Shown: positions 9,772 to 18,860, numbered from the stretch's first letter. The stretch is DNA of 64,000 nt from an uncultured Granulosicoccus sp. (GCA_947499955.1 CANMQI010000020.1:35360-99359), one strand, 5' to 3'. Notes: generated by a model not told the origin, from the sequence alone. Numbers and translations: made by a program.

Positions 9772-9984
9772 TTATTTCACCAGAACAGGCTGGATTTCCG
9801 GGTTGAGTTCGATGCTCTCGATCTCTCTCGAGACAGGCTTTCCCCATGCCATGTTCTTCCGGTTCAACGATTCCATGGCCAGTTCGTTCGCTCTCTGTTC
9901 GGATACGGCCTGAATCCTGACAACGACTCGATACACCTCTCTGGTGGTGACATGAACCTCCACGTCGTAGATGTTCACGGCCAT
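9772..9984 (-). CDS. Small unknown protein, translationally coupled
   Basis: 70 residues from the ATG at 9984 (M-A-V-N-I-Y-D-V-E-V-H-V-T-T-R-E-V-Y-R-V-V-V-R), overlapping the stop of the upstream gene at 9984-9986. The alternating hydrophobic strand, helix (S-E-Q-R-A-N-E-L-A-M-E) and strand pattern suggests a small alpha/beta fold. The longer in-frame extension to 10116 has atypical composition and was not chosen. The function is unknown. Confidence 0.5.
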   Translation of the reverse strand: MAVNIYDVEVHVTTREVYRVVVRIQAVSEQRANELAMESLNRKNMAWGKPVSREIESIELNPEIQPVLVK

Positions 9985-10394
9985 CAGCTGATCACCCCGG
10001 GAACGGAAGGCCATCCCGTGAGCATGGTGCCTGGATGGTGGATAAACAAATCGGATCGGGCATGTCGTGTCGCGAACACACTGTTTGCATCGGCTCCGGC
10101 TCTGCCAGCGAGGCAATTGCCAGGCTGGGTGGGTTGGAACGTTCTGTTCACTGCAGAAGCCGGATAGCGTTCACTATCATTTATCGGTGTAAAAAAGTCC
10201 CGGTAAACGCTCTGGCCATTCGAAGAGAGCTGATCCGGTTTTGCGTAGATCGTCGACTTCCCGATTAATACAAGGGCCGGGAGCAACTCTGGTAGGAATG
10301 TATCGCAGGCAGCGCCTGCTACCCGCAGTGCTACAACCTGATTTCTGGTCGTGTCCTCTGTTTGGATTGCGTTCGCAATAAGAACGTGATTCAT
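9984..10394 (-). CDS. Unknown accessory protein downstream of a leader
   Basis: 136 residues from an ATG at 10394 with G-G-A-G about eight bases upstream. The first ~85 residues look protein-like (V-V-A-L-R-V-A-G-A-A-C-D-T-F-L-P-E-L-L-P-A-L-V-L); the C-terminal part is compositionally less convincing. It lies directly below the 3' module of a copy of the leader RNA described at 10416. It could be a frameshifted or shortened relative of a longer gene. No family was recognised. Confidence 0.4.
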   Translation of the reverse strand: MNHVLIANAIQTEDTTRNQVVALRVAGAACDTFLPELLPALVLIGKSTIYAKPDQLSSNGQSVYRDFFTPINDSERYPASAVNRTFQPTQPGNCLAGRAGADANSVFATRHARSDLFIHHPGTMLTGWPSVPGVIS

Positions 10395-10415
10395 GATATT
10401 TCTCCAGATAAAAAC

Positions 10416-10558
10416 GGGAGAGCACGAATCCCCAAGGGGGAATCGTGTCCCCCGAAGGTGGGTATTTACAGTTACAGTAGGTTGCGGTTAGGTCTCCTGA
10501 TGCTCCAGCCTGAGGGGCAAGAGATCAAACAGGTGACGTTCAGCGGCGATATCAGGAG
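10416..10558 (-). ncRNA. Structured 5' leader, copy L0 (diverged)
   Basis: The minus-strand transcript ends with the module seen in the other copies: CCACC, GGGG, CCCC, GGGG, then GTGCTCTCCC, just before the gene starting at 10394. Further upstream only GCATC and CAACC elements are recognisable, and the hairpin carrying the RTGCCA loop is not clear. This suggests a diverged copy of the leader family seen at 10795, 45035, 57242 and 58263. The 5' limit is uncertain because the gene ending at 10559 abuts it. Confidence 0.45.
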
Positions 10559-10774
10559 TCATGGACTCCGGGAAATATTGCTGTCCTGGGCTACGAGAGA
10601 ACGTTCTCGGATGACTGTGCTTGTCTCACAGCTGAGGCAGTAGTCGTTTTCGTCGGAGATGATGGCGAGTGTCCATTGCTGGGTATCGGTACACCACTCG
10701 GCGAAGGCATCCTTGACAACATCAGTGCTTCCACAATGACTGCAGAACTTGACAGTTCCGGGGTGGTTGGACAT
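10559..10774 (-). CDS. Small zinc-ribbon-like protein
   Basis: 71 residues. Two Cys pairs, F-C-S-H-C-G near residue 11 and Y-C-L-S-C near residue 46, form a likely zinc ribbon. CAGGAG lies nine bases before the ATG at 10774. Short ribbon proteins of this sort are common in ICE accessory arms, but the role is unknown. The gene follows a well-preserved copy of the leader RNA (10795-10940), which is the best clue that it belongs to the leader-controlled group. Confidence 0.6.
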   Translation of the reverse strand: MSNHPGTVKFCSHCGSTDVVKDAFAEWCTDTQQWTLAIISDENDYCLSCETSTVIRERSLVAQDSNISRSP

Positions 10775-10794
10775 GGCGTGGGCTCCTGGGTAAG

Positions 10795-10940
10795 GCGGGA
10801 GCGCACGAAACCCCGGGGGGAAGCGTGTTCCCCGCAGGTGGATGGTTGGATAGATCGGATGCCAAGTGCGAATAAGGCACTCATTCCGGAAATGGCATCT
10901 GCCGGAATTGTCAGACTGAAAACGCAGTCCTCACGCTACC
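10795..10940 (-). ncRNA. Structured 5' leader, copy L1
   Basis: Read on the minus strand, this copy contains in order: a GACTG/CAGTC hairpin; a hairpin with stem ATTCCGG (pairing positions 10902-10908 with 10883-10889) and loop containing ATGCCA; an AGTGC/GCACT hairpin; the single-stranded blocks GGCATCC and CCAACC; and CCACC followed by alternating GGGG/CCCC segments and GCGCTCCC. The order matches the copies at 45035, 57242 and 58263, whose equivalent stem has a different but still complementary sequence. It sits directly upstream of the zinc-ribbon gene. Confidence 0.7.
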
Positions 10941-11657
10941 AGGCTTCAGAAGACAACAAAGTAGCGTGTTTGTCAACTTCCCCGAAACCTCGAGCATTGA
11001 AGGCCGGGTGATAGGCGCTACGGTTTGAGTAAGAGAACGGGCTGTCGTGTCACTGATGCCAGTGATGTAATCGCTACAGTTGTCGGTATAAGGCATGGAA
11101 CTGGTCACAGCCGGCAACGGTTCAACACGAATAGTTCTCACCCGATGACAACGATTTCTGCAACGACGATGTGAGGAACGAGTTCGGCAGTGCACTTGAC
11201 GGCGAAGGCTCCAGTGAGGCTGGCTGTTGTGTCCTGTTTATACCATCGACTTTGTTCCACTTTGACATGAAACGGTGATGCTGGAAACGTCAGTTTTAAA
11301 CCGGGAAATTGCAGGAACGGCGTTCAACGCTGACTGTGGATCTCCATTGACCTTTTCTTGCGCTGTTTGATCAAATTGGTCAAGGCAGACGCTATATGAG
11401 AGATCGTACTGAGTTGGATATGAATCGAACTGCCAATACTTCCCCAGTCGGTCAGAATAGTTGCAATCTGGCATGGGCGCTCACCAAGCCGACGGTCAGC
11501 CCTCGGCCAAGAGCAGTCATAGTGCGACATCATATTTACTATGTAGGTTTAATGATTCATAATCAAACTTAACGTTACCATTCGCATACCTTAGAGTTCT
11601 GTCATAGCTGCACGGGAAGCGAGATACTCAGTATAATTTACTCATTAGATAACCAAT
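10941..11657. other. Gene-poor stretch upstream of the NACHT gene
   Basis: 717 bases with no ORF that could be supported. Short minus-strand frames around 11238-11533 overlap one another in different frames and look like decayed sequence. From about 11530 the sequence becomes AT-rich, as in the NACHT gene that follows, so the left edge of a low-G+C acquired segment is probably here. A promoter for the NACHT gene is expected just before 11658 but no convincing -35/-10 pair was fixed. Confidence 0.4.
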
Positions 11658-14096
11658 ATGAATGATACATCCTCAATTGGGAATGAGCTGCGCGACGATG
11701 TGTTTGCTTTATTGTCGGCTGCAATGAAGGATAGTGTTACCAAAGAGAAGAATGTTAGTGGTAAAAACAGTGATGTTTATTACGTTGAGCGCGGTCCGTT
11801 ACCGACTCAAAAAACTAGGATAGCGGTCGAGTGTAAGAACTATTCTAAGTCTCTCACCCGCTCTGATTTTAGTGATGTTTACGAAACCTACAATCCCGTT
11901 AGAGTTAATTTCGATCATCTCGTCATAGTTACGCGGAACGGTCTTGCTCCAGGAGTACAACAAACTGTAGACGCCCATGACTGGATCAGTCATATGACAT
12001 TAATAGATTTTTGTCATAACCTATTGCGATTTGGCCGCTATATAGAAGCATTGAAGGCACAGTTCAATGAAGGTGGTTTGAACAATTACTACATTCCGTT
12101 GAATACTACCGAAAATGATGACCTAGAAAGCTCCATTGTTGAGTGGGCCGGAAGCGAGAGTCGGCAGCCAGTCGCAATTCTTGCGGGGTACGGTATGGGT
12201 AAGACTAGTTTTGCCAAAAGAATCGCATATCGATTTGCAGAAAATGTTGACGGTTCAAGATCGAATCGAATTCCAATATATATAAAGCTAGAAGACATTT
12301 ATGCAGAGCAGACTATGGAGGGGCTTATATGCAAGCATTGTACAAGTCAAAACAATATCGAAGGATTTCATTAAAACCTCTTCCGAGAGATCAATCGGCA
12401 GGGAATGCTATTGATAATACTCGATGGCTTCGATGAGATGAAGCATGCGATGTCTTTAGATGCTTTTGTTTATAACTTCGATCAAATAAATCTTTTGGTT
12501 GAAGGGAGATCAAAAATAGTTGTACTCGGTAGACCTAGTGCTTTTATGTCTGAGGATGAAAAACAAACCGTGCTCCACGGCTATAGAAAAATTGGTGATA
12601 TTGAGGTGAGCGATGCTTCTAAAAAGGACTATCGTGAGATAGAGGTAGCTTTATTTGACCGAGAGCAACTGACAGATTTCATCGTGAAATACCTTGAGCA
12701 TATGATGATTGAAGGGCACTTCGATCATCGTATTGAGATCACTAGTGAATTTATTGAACGCCGTCAGATGGAGCTACTTTCGCCTGATTATGAAGAGCTG
12801 ATTTCAAGACCAGTTCATGCAAGGATGCTAATAACAATCGCTCTTTCGACTGATAGGCCATTGTCGAATTTTAGCAGATTCACACTCTATAAGGAATTTA
12901 CAAGACTCATTCTCGAGCGGGAAGACAGTAAGCTAGCGAGAAAAAAGACAGAGAAAGGCTGCCGGTTGTCCTTCTTAGAACGAGTTGCATGGGAGTCATG
13001 GGTCGTCAGCGAAGGAAAGAGCATTTCTGTAAAATCCTTGTCGACATTAATTGGCAAAACACAAGGAGTTGATAGCACTGAGGACGCCCTTAGGGAGCTA
13101 ATTACTGGCAGCATTCTTGAGCCGAAAGGAGAAGATAGCTTTTATTTTGTACATCGATCTTTTCAGGAGTTTCTCGCCGCTCAGCATTTAATTTCTAATG
13201 CATGGGTTCCAAATTCAATTTCTGTGATTAATAAAAACATAAATAAAGAAATTACAAAGTTTTTGGAGGAGAGTCAGCAAGCGCCTAAGTTTGCTGACTC
13301 AATAGTTGAGATCATTGGTATACATAAGGGTGTCCTTGATTTCGATTTTTTGGATTTTCTTACTGAATACAGTACATTGTATGAAGACGCCCTATTCGAC
13401 AATTTGGCATTGTATAGTGATCCATGGACTACTTTGATATTTTCTCGTAGGATCACACGGACCGAGTTTCAAAGCAGCGATGCTCGGTGGTTGGCGACTT
13501 TAAATGGAATGCCAAATGATTACACCAAGATGGCATTCTTGCTGGGATTGAATTTAGGGCTTAATAAGGATGCAAGGTCAATTGAAGTCGGAGAATTTGA
13601 AGAAATATTGCGGACAATTGCGAGCAAATTAATCGGTGTCATTCAACTGCAATGCCTCGACTGGATAAATCATGTTGTCGCCTTTAGCAAGGCTCAAAAG
13701 GCAGTTTTTAATGGGCTAGAACGCAAATGGGCCAATGTTCTAATAGATGCCGTTACCCCGAAAATAACCGGTAGAGAAGTGCGTGGTTTCGAATTCGATT
13801 TTTCTGAATTTGGCCGATCGCTACATAACGAATTGATGCCAGAGCTTGAGGTAACGAACCTTCCGAAGTGGGAGTTGCCTACTGTGACTGTGAATTTTTC
13901 CGCTTGCGTGTCGATGTTTAGAGAGACGAAAGAATCAGTTGGGCGGGGGGAATTCCAAGATGAGACAGATAAACATATCGCAAAGGTTAGGAAATTTTGG
14001 CTTTCCTCACCAACAGTTGAAAAAATGGTTACTGTTGAGTCAAAGAAGCGAGAAACCTCACAAGTTAAAAGAAGCACACTATCATTAAAGCCATGA
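11658..14096 (+). pseudogene. Mrr-like endonuclease-NACHT ATPase (bacterial NLR-type defence protein), interrupted by in-frame TAA
   Basis: A single frame runs from 11658 to 14096 with one internal stop, TAA at 12372-12374. Before it lie 238 residues: a restriction-endonuclease-like domain (D at ~39, E-C-K at 58-60, the PD-(D/E)XK pattern of Mrr enzymes) and Walker A, G-Y-G-M-G-K-T-S at ~177-184. After it lie 573 codons: Walker B/NACHT motif L-L-I-I-L-D-G-F-D-E-M, G-R-P-S sensor, winged helix F-V-H-R-S-F-Q-E-F-L-A-A, and a C-terminal sensor-like region. NACHT proteins with nuclease effectors act in anti-phage defence. The stop separates Walker A from Walker B, so neither half should work alone. 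Low G+C compared with its neighbours suggests separate acquisition. Translation could restart at the ATG at 12405. Confidence 0.8.
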
Positions 14097-14299
14097 CGAT
14101 TTAGCTTGAAAGGCTTCTACTTTTTTTACTTACCTCATAAGGATATTGAAATTCGGAAAGTCCGGTTTGGGCACTTTGCCGAAGTACGCTTTGGAACTTG
14201 CGAACGCTAGTGAGGAACATTGGCAACGGCAGCTTTAAAGCCAATCCAGCCGATTAAGGTAAGGGGTAGAACGGGTCGTTAGTTCGATTTTGATCGCTT

Positions 14300-14480
14300 A
14301 AAGTTCATTGAGCCTGTGCCTTGACATCCTCCCCTCCCTGAAGAAAGGGGATTCCTACGGCGTTCAAGCAAATGCTTGAATCACTTCGGCGAGTTCCTGC
14401 TTCACTGGGGCTGCCTTACTTGCACAGTCGCGCAACTCAGGTCTGACGTCCCCTCCACAGGCCATCACGGCGTGTCCCGC
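14300..14480 (-). ncRNA. Predicted TnpB omega-RNA (right-end RNA) and guide
   Basis: TnpB proteins use an RNA made from the 3' end of tnpB plus the transposon right end, with the guide formed by flanking DNA. Here the right end has the CCCCT/AGGGG hairpin (14331-14335 with 14346-14350), and the minus strand ends in GGATGTCAA at 14321, a typical IS200/IS605-type terminus. The first ~16 bases beyond it on the minus strand, GGCACAGGCTCAATGA, would be the guide. The RNA's 5' limit is a guess. Confidence 0.5.
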
Positions 14481-15792
14481 CGCTACAATATTCTTTGCCG
14501 CATTGACATCGGCATTCTCTGCATGCCCACAAGAGACACAGCAGAAGCTCTCTTGAATCTTGCGGTTCTCTTGCGCGATATAGCCACAGCCTGAGCATTG
14601 CTGGCTGGTGTACTGAGCTGACACCACAATCAGATCACCACCTGCCCACTTGAGCTTATAATCCAACTGACGGCGAAATTCCCCCCAGCCCTGGTCGAGA
14701 ATTGCCCGATTGAGACCGGATTTAGCGTTGACGTTTTTGCCCGGAGCTTCTCGGGTACCGGAAGCCGAACGAGACATATTGCTGACCTTAAGGTCTTCGA
14801 TACACACCACCGCGTGATTTTGGCTAATGAGGTGTGATTTCTGATGCAGGTAGTCTGCTCGGACATTGGCGATTCGAATAGACAGGCGGGCGATTTTCGC
14901 TTTCTGTTTTTTCCAATTGCGCGAATACTTGCACTGTCGAGCCAGAGCTCGCTGTGCATGGGCCAATTGTCGTTGACGTTGTGCAAAACTATTCTTCGGC
15001 AAATGAATTACGCCGTCGCTTTGTGCGGCAAAAACAGCAATGCCCAGGTCGAGACCAATCGCTGTTGTCGATGGGTGCAGAGGAGTATCAACCTGTTGTG
15101 CAGTTTGTACAGAAAAGAACCACCTACCACCTCGCTCACTGACGGTGATATTACGTAGCGCGCCCATGACATTACGGCTGTTTCGGTAGCGCATCCAGCC
15201 TAACTTGGGTAGAAATATACGATTGTTGGCCTGATCAAGCTTGAACTGTCTGGGGTCTGGAAAGCGAAAGCTATTTCCACGGCCTTTCTTTTTGTACTTG
15301 GGAAAAGCAGCGCGTTTGGCAAAGAAATTTTGATAGGCCCGATCAAGATCTTTGAGCGATTGCTGCAGCGTTTGAGCGGGTGCGAGTTGAAGCCACTGCG
15401 TGTCTTCATCTTTACGCCAGGTAGTCAGGCTCTTGCACATCTGGACATAGCTGATGTACTTCAGTTCGGCCTTATGGTTCTCTTGCTGAAGCGCCAATGC
15501 CTTGTTGTAGACGAACCGGGAACTACCTGCAAACTGCCACAGTTGGCGGGTTTGTTCACCATTGGGGCGTAGCTCGAATTTGAAGGCTTGCAGACGTTCC
15601 ATGAGCTGAACAATACACTGGATCGATGACGATTATGCCACAGACACTCAAACATACTGTAATTATAGACAGCTATCCAGAAATGTTTTGTTACTATCGA
15701 ATCAAGAAAACCATCGAGCTAGACGAGCAAGAGGCTTCGCCTCTAGCGCTATCCATCCCCGCCCTGAAGTACGGGGCTTTCCGCGCGTTAGG
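14321..15792 (-). mobile_element. IS200/IS605-superfamily element carrying only tnpB (IS1341-type)
   Basis: The right end is at ~14321 (minus strand ...AGGATGTCAA, with a nearby hairpin). The left end lies around 15757-15792, where CCCCG (15757-15761) pairs with CGGGG (15772-15776). The outside left flank reads TTTAC on the minus strand at 15797-15793, a plausible target/transposon-adjacent motif. No target duplication is expected for this superfamily. There is no Y1 transposase gene, so movement would need TnpA in trans. The element sits between the 3' ends of the NACHT gene and the Tus gene. Confidence 0.7.
14364..15602 (-). CDS. tnpB: TnpB, RNA-guided nuclease of IS200/IS605 family
   Basis: 412 residues, a normal length for TnpB. 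An N-terminal helix-turn-helix-like OrfB domain (F-E-L-R-P-N-G-E-Q) is followed by a RuvC nuclease domain. Catalytic candidates are D in I-G-L-D-L-G-I-A, E in V-C-I-E-D-L-K and D in E-N-A-D-V-N-A-A-K-N-I. The zinc finger (C-S-G-C-G ... C-C-V-S-C-G) lies between the last two. All are intact, so the protein may be active. The start codon is the ATG at 15602. TnpB cuts DNA matching its omega-RNA guide beside a short adjacent motif and helps retain the transposon at its site. Confidence 0.93.
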   Translation of the reverse strand: MERLQAFKFELRPNGEQTRQLWQFAGSSRFVYNKALALQQENHKAELKYISYVQMCKSLTTWRKDEDTQWLQLAPAQTLQQSLKDLDRAYQNFFAKRAAFPKYKKKGRGNSFRFPDPRQFKLDQANNRIFLPKLGWMRYRNSRNVMGALRNITVSERGGRWFFSVQTAQQVDTPLHPSTTAIGLDLGIAVFAAQSDGVIHLPKNSFAQRQRQLAHAQRALARQCKYSRNWKKQKAKIARLSIRIANVRADYLHQKSHLISQNHAVVCIEDLKVSNMSRSASGTREAPGKNVNAKSGLNRAILDQGWGEFRRQLDYKLKWAGGDLIVVSAQYTSQQCSGCGYIAQENRKIQESFCCVSCGHAENADVNAAKNIVAAGHAVMACGGDVRPELRDCASKAAPVKQELAEVIQAFA

Positions 15793-15918
15793 GTAAAGCA
15801 CGAAAATTACGCGGACACGGGAGGTTCAGTTGATTAGTCAATGCAGAACAAAATCGCGGGAATTCGTTTGAAAGACCTTGCTGGAATAAACAGAGAAACA
15901 ACATCGATGAAGACGATA

Positions 15919-16809
15919 TCAGGCTGTTGAAGCGAAAAGTCCCATCGCTTCAAAGACCGGAAATAGTTCAATCTTGTCACTGCGTCGACTTCGTCTTGCA
16001 GAGACGTTGTAATCAACCAGCGTACCGACCTCCACACTCCGGCATGACTCTGGCAGGATGACAGGCAGGTTGGTCTTGACCAGGCGTCTCTCTCCCTTCC
16101 CCTTGCCGCCTCGTTTGAAGACCACATTTGCACAGGGATGAGGTGCTACGTTTTTTCTGCGGTAGAAATCGGTAGTCGAGGGCATCGTGGCCACCGATGT
16201 GGAAGCTATCCTTATGGCGGTAGCAGCTTTGTCGTTGCCGTGTTCACTCTCAACGCCCAGCCGTTCTGTCAGGAGTGAATGAACTTCATCACGAGTCATC
16301 CTGGAGATCGACATAGCTCCTCGATTCCAGGTGAATGACAAGGCTACGACGGGCTTCTCGGTGATGGTCACCACATGCCGGTAGATCTGACTCATCGAAC
16401 AGCTTCTGAACAACCGGCGACAAAATCGTTCGCGTTCTCGCCCGCCATTCGGTGTCGCCTCGGCAATCTGTTCTCGTAGCGAGTCTTTGAGCCGGTTCAC
16501 CGTGTCCACGGGTGACAGATCGTTTGTATCCACGACGATGCAGCCGGGCACTCTCCAGACGGAACCGGCTCCCTGATCCTGTAGTAACAAAAATTGGCCG
16601 AAAGCGGTAGCCGCCAGATTAGTGGCTTCCTGCCCCGACAATCGCTCTACCGCGAACTCATCAGGAACCGTCGAATCATTGAATACGGGTAGTCGGTAGA
16701 CGATGCAGCTAAGGCTGGTCTCCATCCACCATTGGTTGAGATGCTCGATAGCGTGTACAAGATTCCCGTAGGTCTCGAGAATCAGACTATCGTTGTCGGC
16801 AACTACCAT
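15919..16809 (-). CDS. tus: Tus-family replication terminus-binding protein
   Basis: 296 residues (E. coli Tus has 309). The start is the ATG at 16809, which has TAGGAGAG five bases upstream; the TTG at 16839 lacks this. Segments align along the whole length with Tus: V-W-R-V-P-G-C-I-V-V-D-T-N-D-L-S against the Tus A-V-R-L-P-G-V patch; Y-R-H-V-V-T-I and F-T-W-N-R-G with R-D-E-V-H-S-L-L; M-P-S-T-T-D-F-Y-R-R-K with N-V-V-F-K-R-G-G-K-G; and V-G-T-L-V-D-Y-N-V-S-A-R-R-S near the end. Tus blocks the replicative helicase at oriented Ter sites. It follows an unknown gene by 33 bases in one operon. No Ter site was securely recognised. The family call is from remembered sequence patterns. Confidence 0.75.
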   Translation of the reverse strand: MVVADNDSLILETYGNLVHAIEHLNQWWMETSLSCIVYRLPVFNDSTVPDEFAVERLSGQEATNLAATAFGQFLLLQDQGAGSVWRVPGCIVVDTNDLSPVDTVNRLKDSLREQIAEATPNGGRERERFCRRLFRSCSMSQIYRHVVTITEKPVVALSFTWNRGAMSISRMTRDEVHSLLTERLGVESEHGNDKAATAIRIASTSVATMPSTTDFYRRKNVAPHPCANVVFKRGGKGKGERRLVKTNLPVILPESCRSVEVGTLVDYNVSARRSRRSDKIELFPVFEAMGLFASTA

Positions 16810-16841
16810 CTTCTCTCCTACCAAACAGGGATAGCGCAAGA

Positions 16842-17339
16842 TCAGGCGGCATGAGCCAGATCGTCGGTGTCACGGGTACGATTCTGATCCACTCCGAGAG
16901 AGAGCCTAATTGCACGCCGTTCATGCTCCACTCGTTTTTCCATAACATCGTTCATTATTGATTCGGCTTTCGCCAGGCTGCGAGTCGAAACGCAGTCCCA
17001 GGCACCTTCCCTGCCAGCATATCGGATCTCATCTGCCAGGCGCCCCGTGAGTGTCTCACGGGCAAGCGCCTCGTGAAATAGCCAGACGGCTACAGTCGGA
17101 TGATTGCTCTCGTAGCAACCGTCCCGGACGACTCTGTTTATTCTGCAGGCAGCGGTTCCACCCCGGATCTCCAGGCCCATGGACGCTTCGATCGCCTCTG
17201 CCAGTTCATCGTGTACCGATTCGAGCTGATGATAGTTGAATCCGTCGTTCTCGCGGTGCTCATGGAGCAGCTTCGACAGGGTTTCAAGGATGGCGCCGTA
17301 CACAATGTCCATTGCCTGGCTCGCATTATCGAACTTCAT
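16842..17339 (-). CDS. Unknown protein in operon with Tus homologue
   Basis: 165 residues from the ATG at 17339, chosen over the frame start at 17423 because a strong ribosome site (AGGAGGG) precedes it. A copy of GGGCAGGG overlaps that site. The protein is helical (M-K-F-D-N-A-S-Q-A-M-D-I-V-Y-G-A-I-L-E-T-L) with a basic C-terminus and two or three scattered Cys. No family was recognised. It shares the putative control region at 17.53-17.76 kb with Tus, and that region resembles the one upstream of 9334. Confidence 0.6.
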   Translation of the reverse strand: MKFDNASQAMDIVYGAILETLSKLLHEHRENDGFNYHQLESVHDELAEAIEASMGLEIRGGTAACRINRVVRDGCYESNHPTVAVWLFHEALARETLTGRLADEIRYAGREGAWDCVSTRSLAKAESIMNDVMEKRVEHERRAIRLSLGVDQNRTRDTDDLAHAA

Positions 17340-17760
17340 CCCCTGCCCTCCTGCTGACGTGAACATCGTGATCTCTTCCCGGAGAAACCGCATAGCGCCT
17401 ATCCCCAAGGGCCAGCGGATCATCGGCTATGTAGTGCAACTACGTGACTGCTGTATGGGTGCGCCGATCCAGGTGCCTGAAGAACAGCTCGAAACCTCAT
17501 TGAACTTGAAGATCACAATACTATTGTTCATATATTATAATAATATACAGTGATGTGTAAGAAGAATATGCAGGGTACTTGTGGTCTACAGCCACTCGAT
17601 TGCCGTCGTCGGAGGAGAGGAGGTGTATTTCTGCTGTGATCAGTTGATATTGCCAGAATTGCCTCAACCAGAGTGGCTCCACGGTTGCCTGCTCTCCAGA
17701 GGGTTGTTGGGTAAGCGACCGTGACGTGCAAAGGTCACGACCATTCCTGGTTAGGATACT
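17340..17760 (-). promoter_or_regulatory. Control region of the Tus operon (AT palindrome and leader-like segment, copy 2)
   Basis: Plus-strand 17530-17548 contains the near-perfect palindrome TATATTAT-A-ATAATATA. On the minus strand it includes TATAAT, so it may overlap a -10 box. Upstream of it (17592-17760) are CGATTGCCGTCGTCGG, GATATTGCCAG and a CGTGAC/GTCACG hairpin near 17720-17745. The first two elements and the AT palindrome recur in the same order before the gene at 9334. The remaining 17760-17880 is a short gap before the plus-strand lipoprotein gene. Confidence 0.5.
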
Positions 17761-17880
17761 GCCAGTCTGATGTTCCTGATAAAAAGCCAGTACATGTCCG
17801 TCATCTCACGATCTGAAACCGGGAAGTTCAATATGATAAGTTGGACTAAGAAACAAGTCGTCGAGTAAGGGAATTCAGTC

Positions 17881-18822
17881 ATGATTATGGATCGATTTCC
17901 AGCACTGAAAGTGTTTTTTCTCTCGATAGTGGGCACCCTGATATGCAGCTTGGTTGCATGTGGTGGTAGCTCCGGTGGAGCCTTGGTTTCCGGGAATGAC
18001 AGGGAGTCGCCCAATGCCCCTGTCGGCGGTGATTTTGGTTTTCTGCCTGATTTTGTCATACTGGATATAGTCCTCCCACCAACATACAGTCGCATTGGGG
18101 ATGACCTTTCAGTTCTCCTGCGTGTGGCCAACATCGGTGATAAGGCCGCCATTATTCCAGGTGGTTGGCTGATGTTGTCTGATACCGAGGACTTCTCGAC
18201 CGGGTATGCGATCCATCCTTTTCAGCTTGCACCCGTAGGGGACGGTTCATCTCGTCTGGTAGAGCCTGGCGAGGAGCGCGATTTTCGCGCACTACTGGAT
18301 CTGCCGCTAAGCCGTAACGGGGTGCACTACACGCGCGCTTGGTTAAACCCGGATCTCTCTGCTTATTTCATGAACCCGGAAGAGTTTGTCGTGTCCAGCC
18401 ACGAGCAGCAGGAAAAGGATTTCGACAATAATGTTTCGGAGCTTAGATCGCTTGAAGTGTTTGAATTTGACCTCGAATGCCTCTCAGATGCTCTCGAAGA
18501 AAACGATACGATCACCACCGCGGCGCCTATCCTTTTGGATACGCAATATACGATTAATGCTTGTGATGAGCAGTTAGATGTGTTCTCGCTTAGCCTGCAG
18601 GAAGGAGTAGCTTATGAGCTGTCGCTTACCCACGATACCCTCGAATGGCCTCGCGCAATCGTCGATGAAGAGGGCCGTTACTTAGAGACTGCAACGACAG
18701 AAAGTCCTCTGATTTTTAGAACAGTGACGCGTGGACCGCACTATCTGGTGATGCGCTACAGCGCCTATGACTTGGGTAGAGGTAGAGGAGTAAACTTCAT
18801 TATCAGGCAGCTTCCTGATTAG
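17881..18822 (+). CDS. Secreted lipoprotein with CARDB-like and PPC-like domains
   Basis: 313 residues. A lipoprotein signal ends in L-V-A-C followed by G-G-S-S. Residues ~55-160 resemble a CARDB-type adhesion module (V-L-D-I-V-L-P-P-T-Y-S-R-I-G-D-D-L-S-V ... V-A-N-I-G-D). Residues ~205-310 resemble a bacterial pre-peptidase C-terminal (PPC) domain (D-A-L-E-E-N-D-T-I-T-T-A-A ... D-V-F-S-L-S-L-Q). AAGGGA lies eight bases before the ATG. It is on the opposite strand from the T4SS operon and has no obvious conjugation role, so it is probably cargo exposed at the cell surface. The secreted subtilase at 53329 has a similar C-terminal architecture. Confidence 0.7.
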   Translation: MIMDRFPALKVFFLSIVGTLICSLVACGGSSGGALVSGNDRESPNAPVGGDFGFLPDFVILDIVLPPTYSRIGDDLSVLLRVANIGDKAAIIPGGWLMLSDTEDFSTGYAIHPFQLAPVGDGSSRLVEPGEERDFRALLDLPLSRNGVHYTRAWLNPDLSAYFMNPEEFVVSSHEQQEKDFDNNVSELRSLEVFEFDLECLSDALEENDTITTAAPILLDTQYTINACDEQLDVFSLSLQEGVAYELSLTHDTLEWPRAIVDEEGRYLETATTESPLIFRTVTRGPHYLVMRYSAYDLGRGRGVNFIIRQLPD

Positions 18823-18860
18823 GACTGATCGCTGTCCAATGATGTGAACGACTAAGTACG

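Noticed and set aside
15995..16020. GTTGTAATCAAC as a Tus-binding Ter site
   Set aside because: It falls inside the Tus coding sequence and matches only part of the E. coli Ter core; a matrix scan is needed.
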